Positions 27,436 to 36,169 are shown, counted from the stretch's first letter. The stretch is DNA of 64,000 nt from Streptomyces roseolus (GCF_014649855.1 NZ_BMTV01000023.1:62001-126000); one strand, 5' to 3'. Notes: generated by a model not told the origin, from the letters alone. Made by a program: numbers and translations.

Positions 27436-27479
27436 GCCCGCCGCCCCCGGATCCCTCACGGGACACGGGGGCGGCGGGC
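27436..27479. terminator. bidirectional terminator between the two paralogous secreted-protein genes
   Basis: Perfect 14-bp arms (GCCCGCCGCCCCCG at 27436-27449 and its complement at 27466-27479) around a 16-nt loop, between convergent genes. Confidence 0.7.
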
Positions 27480-27508
27480 ACGGCCGGCGGACCGGGAGGT
27501 TCGGCCGG

Positions 27509-27991
27509 TCAGGCGCCCGTGCCGTTCATGCGGCGGCGGAGGACGAAGACACCGCCGCCGAGCGCCGCCGCGGCGACCAGGCTGCCGCCGATGGCCATCT
27601 CGGTGGAGCTGGGCGCCAGCGAACCGCCGAGGCCGCCCTGGGCACCGCGGCCCGCGAGGACGCGGAACGGGTGCGTGACCACACGGGAGTTGTCGCTGCA
27701 CTTGACGGCGAGGTTGTAGTTGCCGGGCGTCGCGTTGTTGTAGACGCGGGCGATGGCGCTGGACAGGCCGTTGGAGTTGACGGAGAGGTTGGTCTCCGGG
27801 AAGGCGTTGGACGTGACGGTGCCACCGTGGCCGCAACCCTTGGCGGTGATCGTGATCGTCGACCCCGCGTGGACGTCGTAGGGGCTGACCTGGACATTGC
27901 TGGGACCGTTGGTGGCGGCGGCGAGGGGCGCGGCCAGGCCGACCGCCGCGAACGCGGTGGCGGTCACCGCCAGAGTGCGTGCAGCACGCAT
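27509..27991 (-). CDS. secreted protein with QGGLGGS-TM-basic C-terminal tail (second paralogue)
   Basis: 160 residues. Signal peptide 1-26, a small beta domain with Cys53 and Cys98 (VSPYDVHAGSTITITAKGCGHGG resembles VSPSLVSPGGRVTLSAPGCSS of the paralogue), then RGAQGGLGGS (115-124), a hydrophobic helix (about 133-150) and the basic RRR near the end. GGAGG 7 nt before the ATG. It faces away from the sortase gene across a 417-bp divergent region, so the two may share control. The function of the exported domain is unknown. Confidence 0.76.
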   Translation of the reverse strand: MRAARTLAVTATAFAAVGLAAPLAAATNGPSNVQVSPYDVHAGSTITITAKGCGHGGTVTSNAFPETNLSVNSNGLSSAIARVYNNATPGNYNLAVKCSDNSRVVTHPFRVLAGRGAQGGLGGSLAPSSTEMAIGGSLVAAAALGGGVFVLRRRMNGTGA

Positions 27992-28408
27992 GGTTGAACC
28001 TCCAGTGGAAGACGCCCCGAAGCGGTGCTCCGGGAGATTCGACGAGTACGCCTTCCATGACGAACCATCACAACTCGGGCACCTTCTTGCACCTCGGCAC
28101 TGGGCCGGTCCGGTGAGCGCCGATGCCGCCGATCGAGTTGCGCGGGAGAACACAACCGCAGGTCAGGGGCGCGCGAAACGATTGTCCGACGAGTACTCGG
28201 ATGGGTCAGCGGCCCGTCACCCGGGCCGACCAGCACGGCCCGGGGCCCCTCGTCTGCACGGTTCCTGACGGACCGTCGGCCGACGCGGGGGCCTTCCTCC
28301 GGCGCGTCGCCACCCGTACGGCTGCGGGAGGTGACCCGTTCGGGCCGTCCGGAGCGCGGGAACGCCCGGTCGCCCTTACCGTTCACACGTCGCCACGAAG
28401 GGAGAACC
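27992..28408. other. 417-bp divergent intergenic region, no gene seen
   Basis: Lies between the second QGGLGGS-protein gene and the sortase gene. The stretch 28150-28200 is relatively AT-rich and may carry the promoters. No coding frame with plausible codon use or RNA gene was recognised. Confidence 0.5.
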
Positions 28409-29071
28409 ATGCCCCCGAAGGACTTCCGTGTCCCTGAGCGCAGGAGACGACAGCCGTGGGGCGTCCTGGCCCTCGCCATGCTGTCCGGGATCGCGATGAT
28501 GCGCAACGGCGTGGACGTCGCCGGCGGCCCCCCGCAGCCGGCCGCCGCGGCCCGGCCGGTGGCGCGTCCGGTCGTCACCCCGCCCGCCGAGGCCTCGGCG
28601 GGCGTCCAGGCGCTGCCCTTCGCGCCCGCCTCGCGGGTCCGCATCCCGGCGATCGACGTCGCGGCCCCGGTGATGGACGTGGGGCTCGACGCGGAGGGCT
28701 GGGTGGCGGCCCCTCCCCCGCAGGACGCCAACCTCGCCGGCTGGTACCAGAACGGCATCGCGCCCGGCCAGCGCGGCACCGCGGTGATCGTCGGGCACGT
28801 CGACAACAACAGCGGCCCCGCGGTCTTCTACGGCCTCGGCTCCCTGGAGAAGGGCCAGCACGTCGAGGTCGAGCGGTACGACGGACGGGTGGCGGTCTTC
28901 GAGATCTACGGCGTCGAGGTCTACTCCAAGCAGGACTTCCCCGGCCCCCAGGTCTACGGGGACACCGGCCACCCGGAGCTCCGGGTGATCACCTGTGGCG
29001 GCGGCTACACCCGCGCCAACGGATACGACGGCAACGTGGTCGTCTACGCGCGGATGGTCGGCTCCCGCTGA
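28409..29071 (+). CDS. class F sortase
   Basis: 220 residues. A basic N-terminus and one membrane helix (about 17-32) anchor it, followed by a Pro/Ala linker and the sortase barrel from about 72 (ASRVRIPAIDVAAPVMDVGLD). Catalytic residues: His130 (VIVGHVDNNSG), Cys196 (RVITCGGGY) and an Arg (Arg202). Sortases cleave sorting signals and attach surface proteins to the cell wall; class F enzymes are common in Actinobacteria with few known substrates. AAGGGAG Shine-Dalgarno. Neighbouring secreted proteins with a conserved C-terminal motif are the likely partners. Confidence 0.9.
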   Translation: MPPKDFRVPERRRRQPWGVLALAMLSGIAMMRNGVDVAGGPPQPAAAARPVARPVVTPPAEASAGVQALPFAPASRVRIPAIDVAAPVMDVGLDAEGWVAAPPPQDANLAGWYQNGIAPGQRGTAVIVGHVDNNSGPAVFYGLGSLEKGQHVEVERYDGRVAVFEIYGVEVYSKQDFPGPQVYGDTGHPELRVITCGGGYTRANGYDGNVVVYARMVGSR

Positions 29072-29124
29072 GCCGTCGGTACGCGCGGAGCAGGCCCGAG
29101 GACACACCCGGGGCCTCGTTCGGA

Positions 29125-29167
29125 CGCGCGGAGCGGGCCCCTGGTGCCCCGGGGCCCGCTCCGCGCG
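29125..29167. terminator. bidirectional terminator between sortase and solute-binding protein genes
   Basis: Perfect 17-bp arms (starting CGCGCGGAGCGGGCCCC, 29125-29141, complement 29151-29167) around a 9-nt loop between convergent genes. Confidence 0.8.
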
Positions 29168-29180
29168 CGGGACGGTACAC

Positions 29181-30458
29181 CTAGGGCTGCCGCGTCATGC
29201 CCCGGACGTCCTGGGCGATGTCCTCCAGGACGGCCCTGGGGTCGGCGGAGGGGGCGACGGCCTTGCCGATGTTCCGCTTGATCAGGTCGCTGGCCTGGAG
29301 CCACGACGGTTCGTTGACCGGGTAGAGCTCGGCGCCGCGCAGCGCGTCGAGGAAGGGGGCGTCGCGCGGGTCCGTCGCGTCCTTGGACGCCTGGTTCGCC
29401 GTGACCGTCGAGGGCAGCAGGTGGTAGCGGTCGGCGAACTCGTTGAGGTTCTTGTCCTCGTAGACGAACTCCAGGAAGGAGCCCACGAGTTCACGGTTGC
29501 CGTCCCGCTTGAAGGCCATCATCCAGTCGGCGACGCCCGCCGCCGGCGGTGCCTGCCTCTCCTCCAGCGTGTCGGAGACCGGCATGCTGAGCGTGCCGAC
29601 CTTGATGCCCTTGGCCCTCGCCTCGTGCAGGAGCGAGGGGTAGCCGTTGAGCATGCCCACCTGGCCGCGGAGGAAGGCGGCGAAAGCGTCCCGCCGGTTG
29701 AGTTCGCCCGGCGGGACCGGACCGGTCAGACCGGGCGCGACCAGGTTCTCCTTGATCCAGCGGAAGGTCTGGGTGTTCTGCTCGGAGGCTATGTCGTAGC
29801 CGCCGTAGCTGCCCGCGTAGCCGCCCCCGTTGCTCAGCTGCCAGATCAGGGCCTCGGCGTGCGCCTCCTCGGGGCCCAGCGGCAGGGCGTACGGATAGGC
29901 CACGCCCTCCTCCTTCAGCTTGCCGGCCGCTTCCCGGAGGTCGGACCAGGTGCGGGGCGGCTCCGCTCCGGCCTCGTCGAACAGCGTCTCGTTGTAGAAC
30001 AGCAGCCTGCTGCTGGCCACGAACGGCAGGCCGTAGAGGGTGTTGTCGACCGTACCGGCTTCGGCGAGCGGCGGCAGGAAGTTGGCCTCGGCCCTGATCG
30101 ACAGCAGCTCTCCGGCGGCGTAGAGGCGGCCCTGCGCCGCGAAGTCCGAGTACGCGCCCATCAGGGCCACGTCTGGGGCGTCGCCCTCCTCGACCATGCG
30201 GGTGACCTCACGGTCCACGTCGTCCCACGGATGGAGCGTCACCTCGACCTCCGTGCCGGGGTGGGCGGCGGTGAAGGCGGCGGTCAGCTTGTCCCAGTAG
30301 GCCTGGGAGCTGTTCGCCGGGCCGGAGCCGTACTCGGCGGCCACCAGGCGCAGCGTCCTCCCGTCGCCGTCCGCGGAGGAGCCGCAGGCGGTGACGAGAG
30401 GGCCCAGCAGGCCGAGCGCGGCCACGCAGGCGGTCGCGCCGAAGAGTCTTGGTCGCAC
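29181..30458 (-). CDS. sugar ABC transporter substrate-binding lipoprotein (second orphan)
   Basis: 425 residues. Lipoprotein signal with lipobox VTAC, then a family 1 solute-binding protein: TLRLVAAEYGSGPANSSQAYWDKL, EGDAPDVALMGAYSDF, LYGLPFVASSRLLFYNETLFDEAG, and a C-terminal SWLQASDLIKRNIG. GTG 30458 has GAGGA 6 nt upstream. No permease or ATPase is adjacent, so it must pair with components elsewhere. The ligand is probably an oligosaccharide but cannot be named. It is not closely similar in sequence to the solute-binding protein at 4141-5391. Confidence 0.87.
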   Translation of the reverse strand: MRPRLFGATACVAALGLLGPLVTACGSSADGDGRTLRLVAAEYGSGPANSSQAYWDKLTAAFTAAHPGTEVEVTLHPWDDVDREVTRMVEEGDAPDVALMGAYSDFAAQGRLYAAGELLSIRAEANFLPPLAEAGTVDNTLYGLPFVASSRLLFYNETLFDEAGAEPPRTWSDLREAAGKLKEEGVAYPYALPLGPEEAHAEALIWQLSNGGGYAGSYGGYDIASEQNTQTFRWIKENLVAPGLTGPVPPGELNRRDAFAAFLRGQVGMLNGYPSLLHEARAKGIKVGTLSMPVSDTLEERQAPPAAGVADWMMAFKRDGNRELVGSFLEFVYEDKNLNEFADRYHLLPSTVTANQASKDATDPRDAPFLDALRGAELYPVNEPSWLQASDLIKRNIGKAVAPSADPRAVLEDIAQDVRGMTRQP

Positions 30459-30581
30459 GGATTTTCCTCTTTGCTTTTGGACAGGGTGTCCGGAATTCTG
30501 CCCTGGCTCGGGGCATCTGGGGCCCCGCACCGACAGGTTGTGGCCCTTGCTCCAACCGTGCCGCCCGGGCCTGGTGCCTTC

Positions 30582-30603
30582 GACCAGACGATGGTCCGGA
30601 CCG
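30582..30603. promoter_or_regulatory. GntR-like operator candidate upstream of the second solute-binding gene
   Basis: GACCA-N5-TGGTC (30582-30596) overlaps TGGTCCGGACCG (30592-30603), which differs from the TGGTC-N2-GACCA dre core at one position. It lies 124-145 bp upstream of the GTG start. It is weaker than the site at 5495-5536; a promoter was not identified. Confidence 0.35.
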
Positions 30604-30722
30604 CACCGGGGCCGGTCTCGACCGAAAGAGGGCGGGGGCCGGTTCGGGCGGCCCCGGTCTTCGCGGACCGGAACACCGAACGCGGCCCCCTGAGGACTCC
30701 TGGAGCACCTGGAGCGCGGCCG

Positions 30723-31586
30723 TCAGCGGCGGGGCACGGTGATCGTGTACCCGGCGTCGAGGAGCGCGGGCAGATAGCGGCGCAGCGCCGTGACGCTCTG
30801 CGAGCGGTTCCCGCCGGCGTCGTGCGAGAGGACGATGACGCCGGGTCCGGCGCCGTCGAGGACCCGGCGGACGATGGTGCCGCTGCCGGGCTCCTTCCAG
30901 TCCAGGGTGTCCACGGTCCACGCGAGCGGCTCCATGCCCAGCTCGGCACCGATCTCGAAGGAGTGCCGGTTCCAGGCGCCGTAGGGGGCCCGGTACCAGA
31001 CCGGCGCGGCGCCGAGGGCGCGCTCCACCACCTCGCTGGTGGAGCCGAGTTCGTCCCGGATGCGGGAGGGCCGCAGCCTGGGCACCAGGGGGTGCGACCA
31101 GGAGTGGTTGCCGACCACGTGCCCGTCGTCGGCCATCTCCCGCAGCAGGTCCTGGTTCTCCACGGCCATCTCGCCGCAGACGAAGAACATCGCCCGGCAG
31201 TCGTGGCGGCGCAGGGTCTCCAGGATGGCCGGGGTGTAGCGGGGGTCGGGGCCGTCGTCGAAGGTGAGGACCATCGAGCGGCCCACGTCGCTCAGCGAGA
31301 GGAAGGGCCGCCGGCGGACCGGCGGCAGTGCCCGGGGCCGGGCGGCGGGGACGTACGCGGTCATGGGCTGGAGCCGGTACGCGGAGGGGCGCAGCCGGGG
31401 CGCGGCGGCCGGCGGTCCCGCGGCGGGCGGACCCGCGGCTCCGGGCCCGCCCGGCGGCGGGGCCGCGGTGTCGTCGAGGGCTCCGAGCCGGTCGACGGCG
31501 AGCGCCCCGGCGGTGACGGTGACACCGAGGGCGGCGGCCAGGCGCAGTACCGACCTCCGACCGATGGGCAGCTGATCGTTTTTCAT
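30723..31586 (-). CDS. exported polysaccharide deacetylase (NodB domain)
   Basis: 287 residues. The N-terminus carries a twin-arginine-like signal (RRSVLRLAAALGVTVTAG) and an Ala/Pro linker. The NodB domain begins at about 95: motif 1 TFDDGPDP (catalytic Asp, metal Asp), motif 2 HSWSHP (metal His pair), motif 3 RAPYGAWN, motif 4 TVDTLDWKEPG and motif 5 VIVLSHDAGG. It should remove N-acetyl groups from chitin-like or peptidoglycan glycans outside the cell. It is followed by the solute-binding gene on the same strand after 264 bp. The ATG at 31586 lacks a clear Shine-Dalgarno, so the start is uncertain. Confidence 0.9.
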   Translation of the reverse strand: MKNDQLPIGRRSVLRLAAALGVTVTAGALAVDRLGALDDTAAPPPGGPGAAGPPAAGPPAAAPRLRPSAYRLQPMTAYVPAARPRALPPVRRRPFLSLSDVGRSMVLTFDDGPDPRYTPAILETLRRHDCRAMFFVCGEMAVENQDLLREMADDGHVVGNHSWSHPLVPRLRPSRIRDELGSTSEVVERALGAAPVWYRAPYGAWNRHSFEIGAELGMEPLAWTVDTLDWKEPGSGTIVRRVLDGAGPGVIVLSHDAGGNRSQSVTALRRYLPALLDAGYTITVPRR

Positions 31587-31726
31587 GACCAATGGTTCGT
31601 ACGGGGAGGGTGCCGGGCCCCTCACCGACACCGGGCCGCCCGCCGAATGCACCCGTTGGGCCGATGCCCCGGAGGGCCGGCCCCCTCACCGGGGGCGGCG
31701 GGCCACGGGGTCACGGGGTCACGGGG

Positions 31727-32959
31727 TCACTTGCCCAGGGTCAGGCCGTCCTTGTCGGCGCCCCGGCCGAGGACGACCTGGCGGATCGTCTCGCGGATGC
31801 CGGGGTGGCGGGGGTCGGAGCCGTCGGCGGCGCCGAGGTTCACGATCCGGCCGCGGCCGGTGTCGAACCACTGGGGCAGGAACTCGGCCTTGGTGACCTC
31901 CCAGCGGGCGCCCGGCTTCTTCGGCGGGGCGAAGGTGAAGCGGCCGATGCTGCTCTGGTTGCCGCGCGGGTCGAAGGCGCCCTGGTGGTTGATCATGTCG
32001 CCGGCGATCTGGTCGCCCATGCCGTAGATCACCCAGGTGCCGTTGACCTTCTCGTAGGCCTGGGGCACGTGGGCGTGTGTGCCCAGCAGAAGATCCACGT
32101 CGGGGCGGCCCCCGGTGGCGGAGGCGGTGAGCGCGCGGGCGAGGGCGAGCTGGCGCTCGTCGGGCTCGGTCTGCCATTCGGTGCCCCAGTGGACGCTGAC
32201 CACGACGACGTCGGCGCCCGCGGCGCGGGCCGCGCGGGCGTCGGCGATCACCTTGGACTCGTCGAGCAGGTTCACCGCCCAGGGCTTGCCCTCGGGGAGC
32301 GGGTAGCCGTTGGTGTCGTAGGTGTAGGCGAGCTGGGCGACGGTGGCGCCGCCGGCCTCGAGAAGGGTGGGCCGGGCGGCCTCGGCGGCGGTGCGGGCCG
32401 AGCCCGCGTGCTTCACCCCGGCCGCGTCGAGGGCGTCGAGGGTGCGGCCGAGACCGGCGGCGCCGTCGTCGAGGGTGTGGTTGGAGGCCGTGGAGCAGGA
32501 GTCGTAGCCGGTGGCCTTGAGGGCGGCGGCGATCTCGGGCGGGGACTTGAAGGCGGGATAGCCGGTGTAGGGCCCGCCGTCCTTCCCGTACACGGTCTCC
32601 ATGTGGCAGATGGCCAGGTCGGCGCCGGAGACGACCGGCTTCGCGCCGGCGAGCATGGGGCGGAAGTCGTATCCGTCGCCGCCCGCGTCCGCGGCGGCCC
32701 TGCGGATGATCGAGTCGTGCGGGAGGACGTCGCCCGAGGCCACCAGGGTGAAGCCGGCCGGCTTCGGGGCCGGGGCGGCCGGGCGGGGGGCGGTGGAGCC
32801 GCCGGACGAGCCGCCCGGGGGCGGGGCGCCGCCGCCGGTGCCGTTCTGGCTGCACGCGGCGACGACGGCGAGCAGGGAGCCGGCGAGGACGGTGGAGCCG
32901 GCCCGGACGAGTCGGGCGCGTACGGGTCGGGCGCCTGCGGGTCTGGTGCCTGCGGTCAT
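31727..32959 (-). CDS. CapA-family lipoprotein (metallophosphatase fold)
   Basis: About 410 residues. Signal with lipobox VVAAC, a Gly/Pro/Ala linker, then the CapA/PGA_cap domain: FTLVASGDVLPHDSI, ADLAICHMETVYG, DSCSTASNHTLDDG, VVVSVHWGTEW and GTHAHVPQAYEKVNGTWVIYGMG. The family is named for poly-gamma-glutamate capsule synthesis, but in Streptomyces isolated copies have unknown substrates. Possible starts: ATG 32959, ATG 32980 or an intermediate GTG. TATGAT at 32981-32976 could be a -10 box, and an AGAACA-TG-TGTTCT dyad (32985-32998) lies just upstream. Confidence 0.85.
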   Translation of the reverse strand: MTAGTRPAGARPVRARLVRAGSTVLAGSLLAVVAACSQNGTGGGAPPPGGSSGGSTAPRPAAPAPKPAGFTLVASGDVLPHDSIIRRAAADAGGDGYDFRPMLAGAKPVVSGADLAICHMETVYGKDGGPYTGYPAFKSPPEIAAALKATGYDSCSTASNHTLDDGAAGLGRTLDALDAAGVKHAGSARTAAEAARPTLLEAGGATVAQLAYTYDTNGYPLPEGKPWAVNLLDESKVIADARAARAAGADVVVVSVHWGTEWQTEPDERQLALARALTASATGGRPDVDLLLGTHAHVPQAYEKVNGTWVIYGMGDQIAGDMINHQGAFDPRGNQSSIGRFTFAPPKKPGARWEVTKAEFLPQWFDTGRGRIVNLGAADGSDPRHPGIRETIRQVVLGRGADKDGLTLGK

Positions 32960-32984
32960 GACGACTGCCACCCCGATCATAGGA

Positions 32985-32998
32985 AGAACATGTGTTCT
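32985..32998. promoter_or_regulatory. AGAACA-N2-TGTTCT dyad upstream of the capA-like gene
   Basis: A 6-bp inverted repeat with 2-bp spacer next to a possible -10 box (TATGAT, minus strand 32981-32976) in the region divergent to the sigma-factor gene. Its role is unknown. Confidence 0.35.
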
Positions 32999-33227
32999 GC
33001 CGAATTGACCTTTCGGGCGACCCCCCGTCAAGGCACGCGGCCGGGGCGGAGCGCGAACCCCACCGAATCGGACGTACGACCGTCACTCGACCGCTCGCCG
33101 TGCCATTCGCCGCTCGTTCCGACCGTTCGCCGCAGACCGTTGTCCGTTCCCTGTCCACGTCCGCCCGGATGCGTTCGTATACGGCGCGGACGACGAACCG
33201 CTGAGCGGGCGGGGAAGGGTGGCACCG

Positions 33228-33842
33228 ATGACGACGGCGACGATGACGACGACGGCCGCACGGGCGGGAACGGCGAAGGCGACGACGGGCGCGGCGACGA
33301 CCGACGAGCGGACGCTCCAGGAGCTCCAGCGGGAGCACGGGCCGGCCCTGCTCTCCTTCCTCCTGGGCCTCACCTACGGGGACCGCCAGCGCGCCGAGGA
33401 CCTCGTCCAGGAGACCCTGGTCCGGGCCTGGCTCCACCCCGAGGCGTTCAGCGGCGCCTACGCCTCGATGCGGCCCTGGCTCTTCACCGTGGCCCGCCGT
33501 CTCGCCATCGACGCCCGCCGCTCCCGGCTCGCCCGCCCCGCCGAGATCGGCGACGGGGTGCTCGCGGTGACCCCCGACCCCTCGGACGCCACCGAGTCCG
33601 CCGACGCGGCGCTCGACGTCCGGGCGGCGGTACGGGGCCTGAGCCCGGAACACCGGGCGGTGCTGGTCCGGCTCTACTTCGACGGGCTCACCGTCAACGA
33701 GGCCGCCGCCTCCCTCGGGATCCCGGCCGGCACGGTCAAGTCCCGCTCGCACTACGCCCTGCGGCAGCTGGGGCGCTCGCTGCCCGGCTACCGGCCGCGG
33801 CACGGCTCCGTTGCCCGGCCGCGGGCCGCGGCCGCACAATGA
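33228..33842 (+). CDS. ECF-family RNA polymerase sigma factor
   Basis: 204 residues with a Thr/Ala-rich N-terminus. Region 2: HGPALLSFLLGLTYGDRQRAEDLVQETLVRAW then MRPWLFTVARRLAIDARRSR. Region 4: LSPEHRAVLVRLYFDGLTVNEAAASLGIPAGTVKSRSHYALRQL. No anti-sigma or zinc-anti-sigma gene is adjacent, and there is no extra C-terminal domain. ATG 33228 is preferred (GAAGGG 8 nt upstream) over GTG 33219. The next gene starts 5 bp after its stop. Confidence 0.92.
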   Translation: MTTATMTTTAARAGTAKATTGAATTDERTLQELQREHGPALLSFLLGLTYGDRQRAEDLVQETLVRAWLHPEAFSGAYASMRPWLFTVARRLAIDARRSRLARPAEIGDGVLAVTPDPSDATESADAALDVRAAVRGLSPEHRAVLVRLYFDGLTVNEAAASLGIPAGTVKSRSHYALRQLGRSLPGYRPRHGSVARPRAAAAQ

Positions 33843-33846
33843 CGCC

Positions 33847-34296
33847 GTGACGCACACCGACGCCGTGACGCTGCCCGACACCCCGCCGCTGACGCCCGCC
33901 GGGGCCGAGAAGATCCTCGCCGACAACTTCGCCCCCTGGGTCCTGGACCTGGGGCTCAAGGTCGACTCCGTCGACGGCCACGAGGCCGTCCTGCGGCTCC
34001 CGTGGTCCGACCGGCTGGCGCGCGAGGGCGGCGGGATCTCCGGCCAGGCCCTGATGGCGGCGGCCGACACGGCGACCGTGATCGCCGTCTCGGCGGCCCG
34101 CGGCGGCTTCGTCCCGATGACGACCGTCCAGCAGTCCACCAGCTTCCAGCGGGCGGTCCTCGGCGCCGACGTCCTGGTCCGCGCCCGCCTCACCAAGCTG
34201 GGGAAGCGGATGGCCTTCGCCGACATCACGATGACCGCCGAGGGCACCGCCGAACCGGCCGCCCACGCGACCGCGGTCTACGCCCTGCTCGGCTGA
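33847..34296 (+). CDS. PaaI-family hotdog thioesterase
   Basis: 149 residues. The hotdog-fold signature GGGISGQALMAAADTATVIAVSA, preceded by LRLPWSDRLAREG, and VLVRARLTKLGKRMAFADITMTAEG, matches acyl-CoA thioesterases of the PaaI/YbgC type. It probably hydrolyses an aryl- or acyl-CoA in the cytoplasm. GTG 33847 starts 4 bp after the sigma-factor stop, so the genes may be co-transcribed. Confidence 0.85.
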   Translation: MTHTDAVTLPDTPPLTPAGAEKILADNFAPWVLDLGLKVDSVDGHEAVLRLPWSDRLAREGGGISGQALMAAADTATVIAVSAARGGFVPMTTVQQSTSFQRAVLGADVLVRARLTKLGKRMAFADITMTAEGTAEPAAHATAVYALLG

Positions 34297-34469
34297 GCCC
34301 GCGCCCCTCGTCCCTCCCGCACCACCGGCCCCCGGGGCACCGATCCGGCCGGGGAACGTATCCGAAACCACACCGGCGAGTTGAGCAAAGCGGTCCACGC
34401 GGACGCCCCGGGCGGAGGAAGCTCTGCACGGGGCCCCGGAAACCGCGGGTCCCCGACGTCCGGGAGAAG

Positions 34470-34952
34470 GTGGGAGCGTTGCCGCCCGAGAGCACGAACG
34501 GCGCCGGCCGCAGGAACGGCGGGGGCCTCGCCGTTCCGATGGCCTGGCTGTGCGCCGAGTATCTGGCCGACCAGTACCTCACCGCGGCCGGCCTCGCCGA
34601 GCCCGGCTCGCTGGAGCACCGCGCCGCGCTGCGGGCGCTGGCCCTGACGGTCCACCTGTCCGGGGAACCCGCGGCCGACGCCTGGCTGCGGCACACCGTC
34701 CACGAGGCCGGCTGGCCGGACTGGGTGGAGGAACGGCTCGCCGCCGAGGCCGCCGAGGACCCCGACGGCGCGGATCTGGTGCTCGCCCGCGGCGCCTGGA
34801 CGGCGCTGCGGGAGACCTGGGTGCACGCCGCCGACCTGGACGGCGCGCCCGGGCCGGGCACGGCGCCGGCGGTCGACGAGGCGGCCCGGACCTGGCTGCC
34901 CGCCTGGCGGTTGGGCCTCCCGCTCGCCCATCTCGCCGTCTGGCTCGCCTGA
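34470..34952 (+). CDS. hypothetical protein, conserved-looking, no domain recognised
   Basis: About 160 residues (start uncertain: GTG 34470, TTG 34479 or ATG 34539, all with poorly placed Shine-Dalgarno). Composition is Ala/Leu/Trp-rich and helical, with MAWLCAEYLADQYLTAAGLAEPGSLEHRAALRALALTVHL and a closing WLPAWRLGLPLAHLAVWLA. No membrane segment or known motif. Good codon bias supports it being real. It is convergent with the LytS-type kinase gene, 5 bp apart at the stops. Confidence 0.6.
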   Translation: MGALPPESTNGAGRRNGGGLAVPMAWLCAEYLADQYLTAAGLAEPGSLEHRAALRALALTVHLSGEPAADAWLRHTVHEAGWPDWVEERLAAEAAEDPDGADLVLARGAWTALRETWVHAADLDGAPGPGTAPAVDEAARTWLPAWRLGLPLAHLAVWLA

Positions 34953-34957
34953 TCCGG

Positions 34958-36169
34958 TCAGTTCGCCGGCGAAGGATGCACGCCGGGGCGGTACTTGGGG
35001 AAGCGCGCCGTCACCTTCATGCCGGCGCCGACACCGGTCTCGATGACGAGGCCGTACTCCGGTCCGTACACCTGGCGCAGCCGCTCGTCGACGTTGCACA
35101 GGCCGATGCCGGAGCCGCTCGGGTGCTCGCCGCGCAGCACCGCCCGCAGCCGCTCGGGGTCCATGCCGACCCCGTCGTCCTCGACGGTCACCACCGCCTC
35201 GGCGCCGGCGTCCCGTGCGGCGATGGTGACCCGGCAGCCCCGCTCCCGGTCCGTCAGGCCGTGCTTGACCGCGTTCTCCACCAGCGGCTGGAGGCACAGG
35301 AAGGGGAGCGCGACCGGCAGCACCTCGGGGGCGATCTGGAGGGTCACCTTGAGCCGGTCGCCGAAGCGGGCGCCGGCGAGCGCCAAGTACTGCTCGATCG
35401 CCCGCAGTTCGTCGGCGAGCTGGGCGAAGTCGCCGTGCCGGCGGAAGGAGTAGCGGGTGAAGTCCGCGAACTCGAGGAGGAGATCGCGGGCCCGCTCGGG
35501 ATCGGTGCGGACGAACGAGGCGATCGCCGCGAGGGAGTTGAAGATGAAGTGCGGGGAGATCTGGGCGCGCAGCGCGCGGATCTCCGCCTCCACCATCCGG
35601 GTCCGGGAGCGGTCCAGTTCGGCGAGCTCCAGCTGGACCGAGACCCAGCGGGCCACCTCGGTCGCGGCCCGGACGAGCACCGCCGACTCCCGGGAGCCGT
35701 AGGCGACGAGCGCGCCGAGGACGCCCTCCTCGCCGGTGAGCGGGGCGGCCACCGCCCACCGCAGCTCGCAGCCGGGCTCGGCGCAGCCGGTGGGCGCGGA
35801 GCGGCTGCGGCCGGTCTCCAGGGTCGCGGCCGCCAGGTCGGGCACGCCGGCGTGGTGGTGCTCCTCGCCGGGCCCGTCCCAGGCGAGGACCGCCGTGCCG
35901 TCGGTGAGGCAGAGGGCCTCGGTGCCGAGGAGCGAGCGCAGCGGGCGGGCCGCCCGGTGCGCGGTCTCCTCGGTGAGCCCGGCGCGCAGCGGCGGCGCGG
36001 CGAGCGAGGCGGTGTGCAGGGTGTGGAAGGTGGCCCGTTCGACGGGGGTGCCGAGGTCGAGGTCGGCGGCACGGGCGCCGCGCCGGGCGGTGAGCCGGCC
36101 GAGGACGACGCCGGCGGCGAGGAGGACGGCTCCGGAGGCGCTCGCCGCGGCCCACGCGATGCCGCTCAC
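34958..36169 (-). CDS. LytS/YpdA-type sensor histidine kinase
   Basis: 403 residues. One N-terminal membrane helix, a GAF-like domain (about 45-190), then the His_kinase domain with phospho-His in AQISPHFIFNSLAAIASFVR, QPLVENAVKHG, and VEDDGVGMDPERL. This kinase class pairs with LytTR regulators; one (38379-39131) is the first gene of the same operon. GTG 36169 overlaps the symporter stop (GTGA), so kinase and symporter are co-translated. Related LytS/LytTR systems in other bacteria sense pyruvate or similar acids; that role here is inference. Confidence 0.9.
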   Translation of the reverse strand: MSGIAWAAASASGAVLLAAGVVLGRLTARRGARAADLDLGTPVERATFHTLHTASLAAPPLRAGLTEETAHRAARPLRSLLGTEALCLTDGTAVLAWDGPGEEHHHAGVPDLAAATLETGRSRSAPTGCAEPGCELRWAVAAPLTGEEGVLGALVAYGSRESAVLVRAATEVARWVSVQLELAELDRSRTRMVEAEIRALRAQISPHFIFNSLAAIASFVRTDPERARDLLLEFADFTRYSFRRHGDFAQLADELRAIEQYLALAGARFGDRLKVTLQIAPEVLPVALPFLCLQPLVENAVKHGLTDRERGCRVTIAARDAGAEAVVTVEDDGVGMDPERLRAVLRGEHPSGSGIGLCNVDERLRQVYGPEYGLVIETGVGAGMKVTARFPKYRPGVHPSPAN

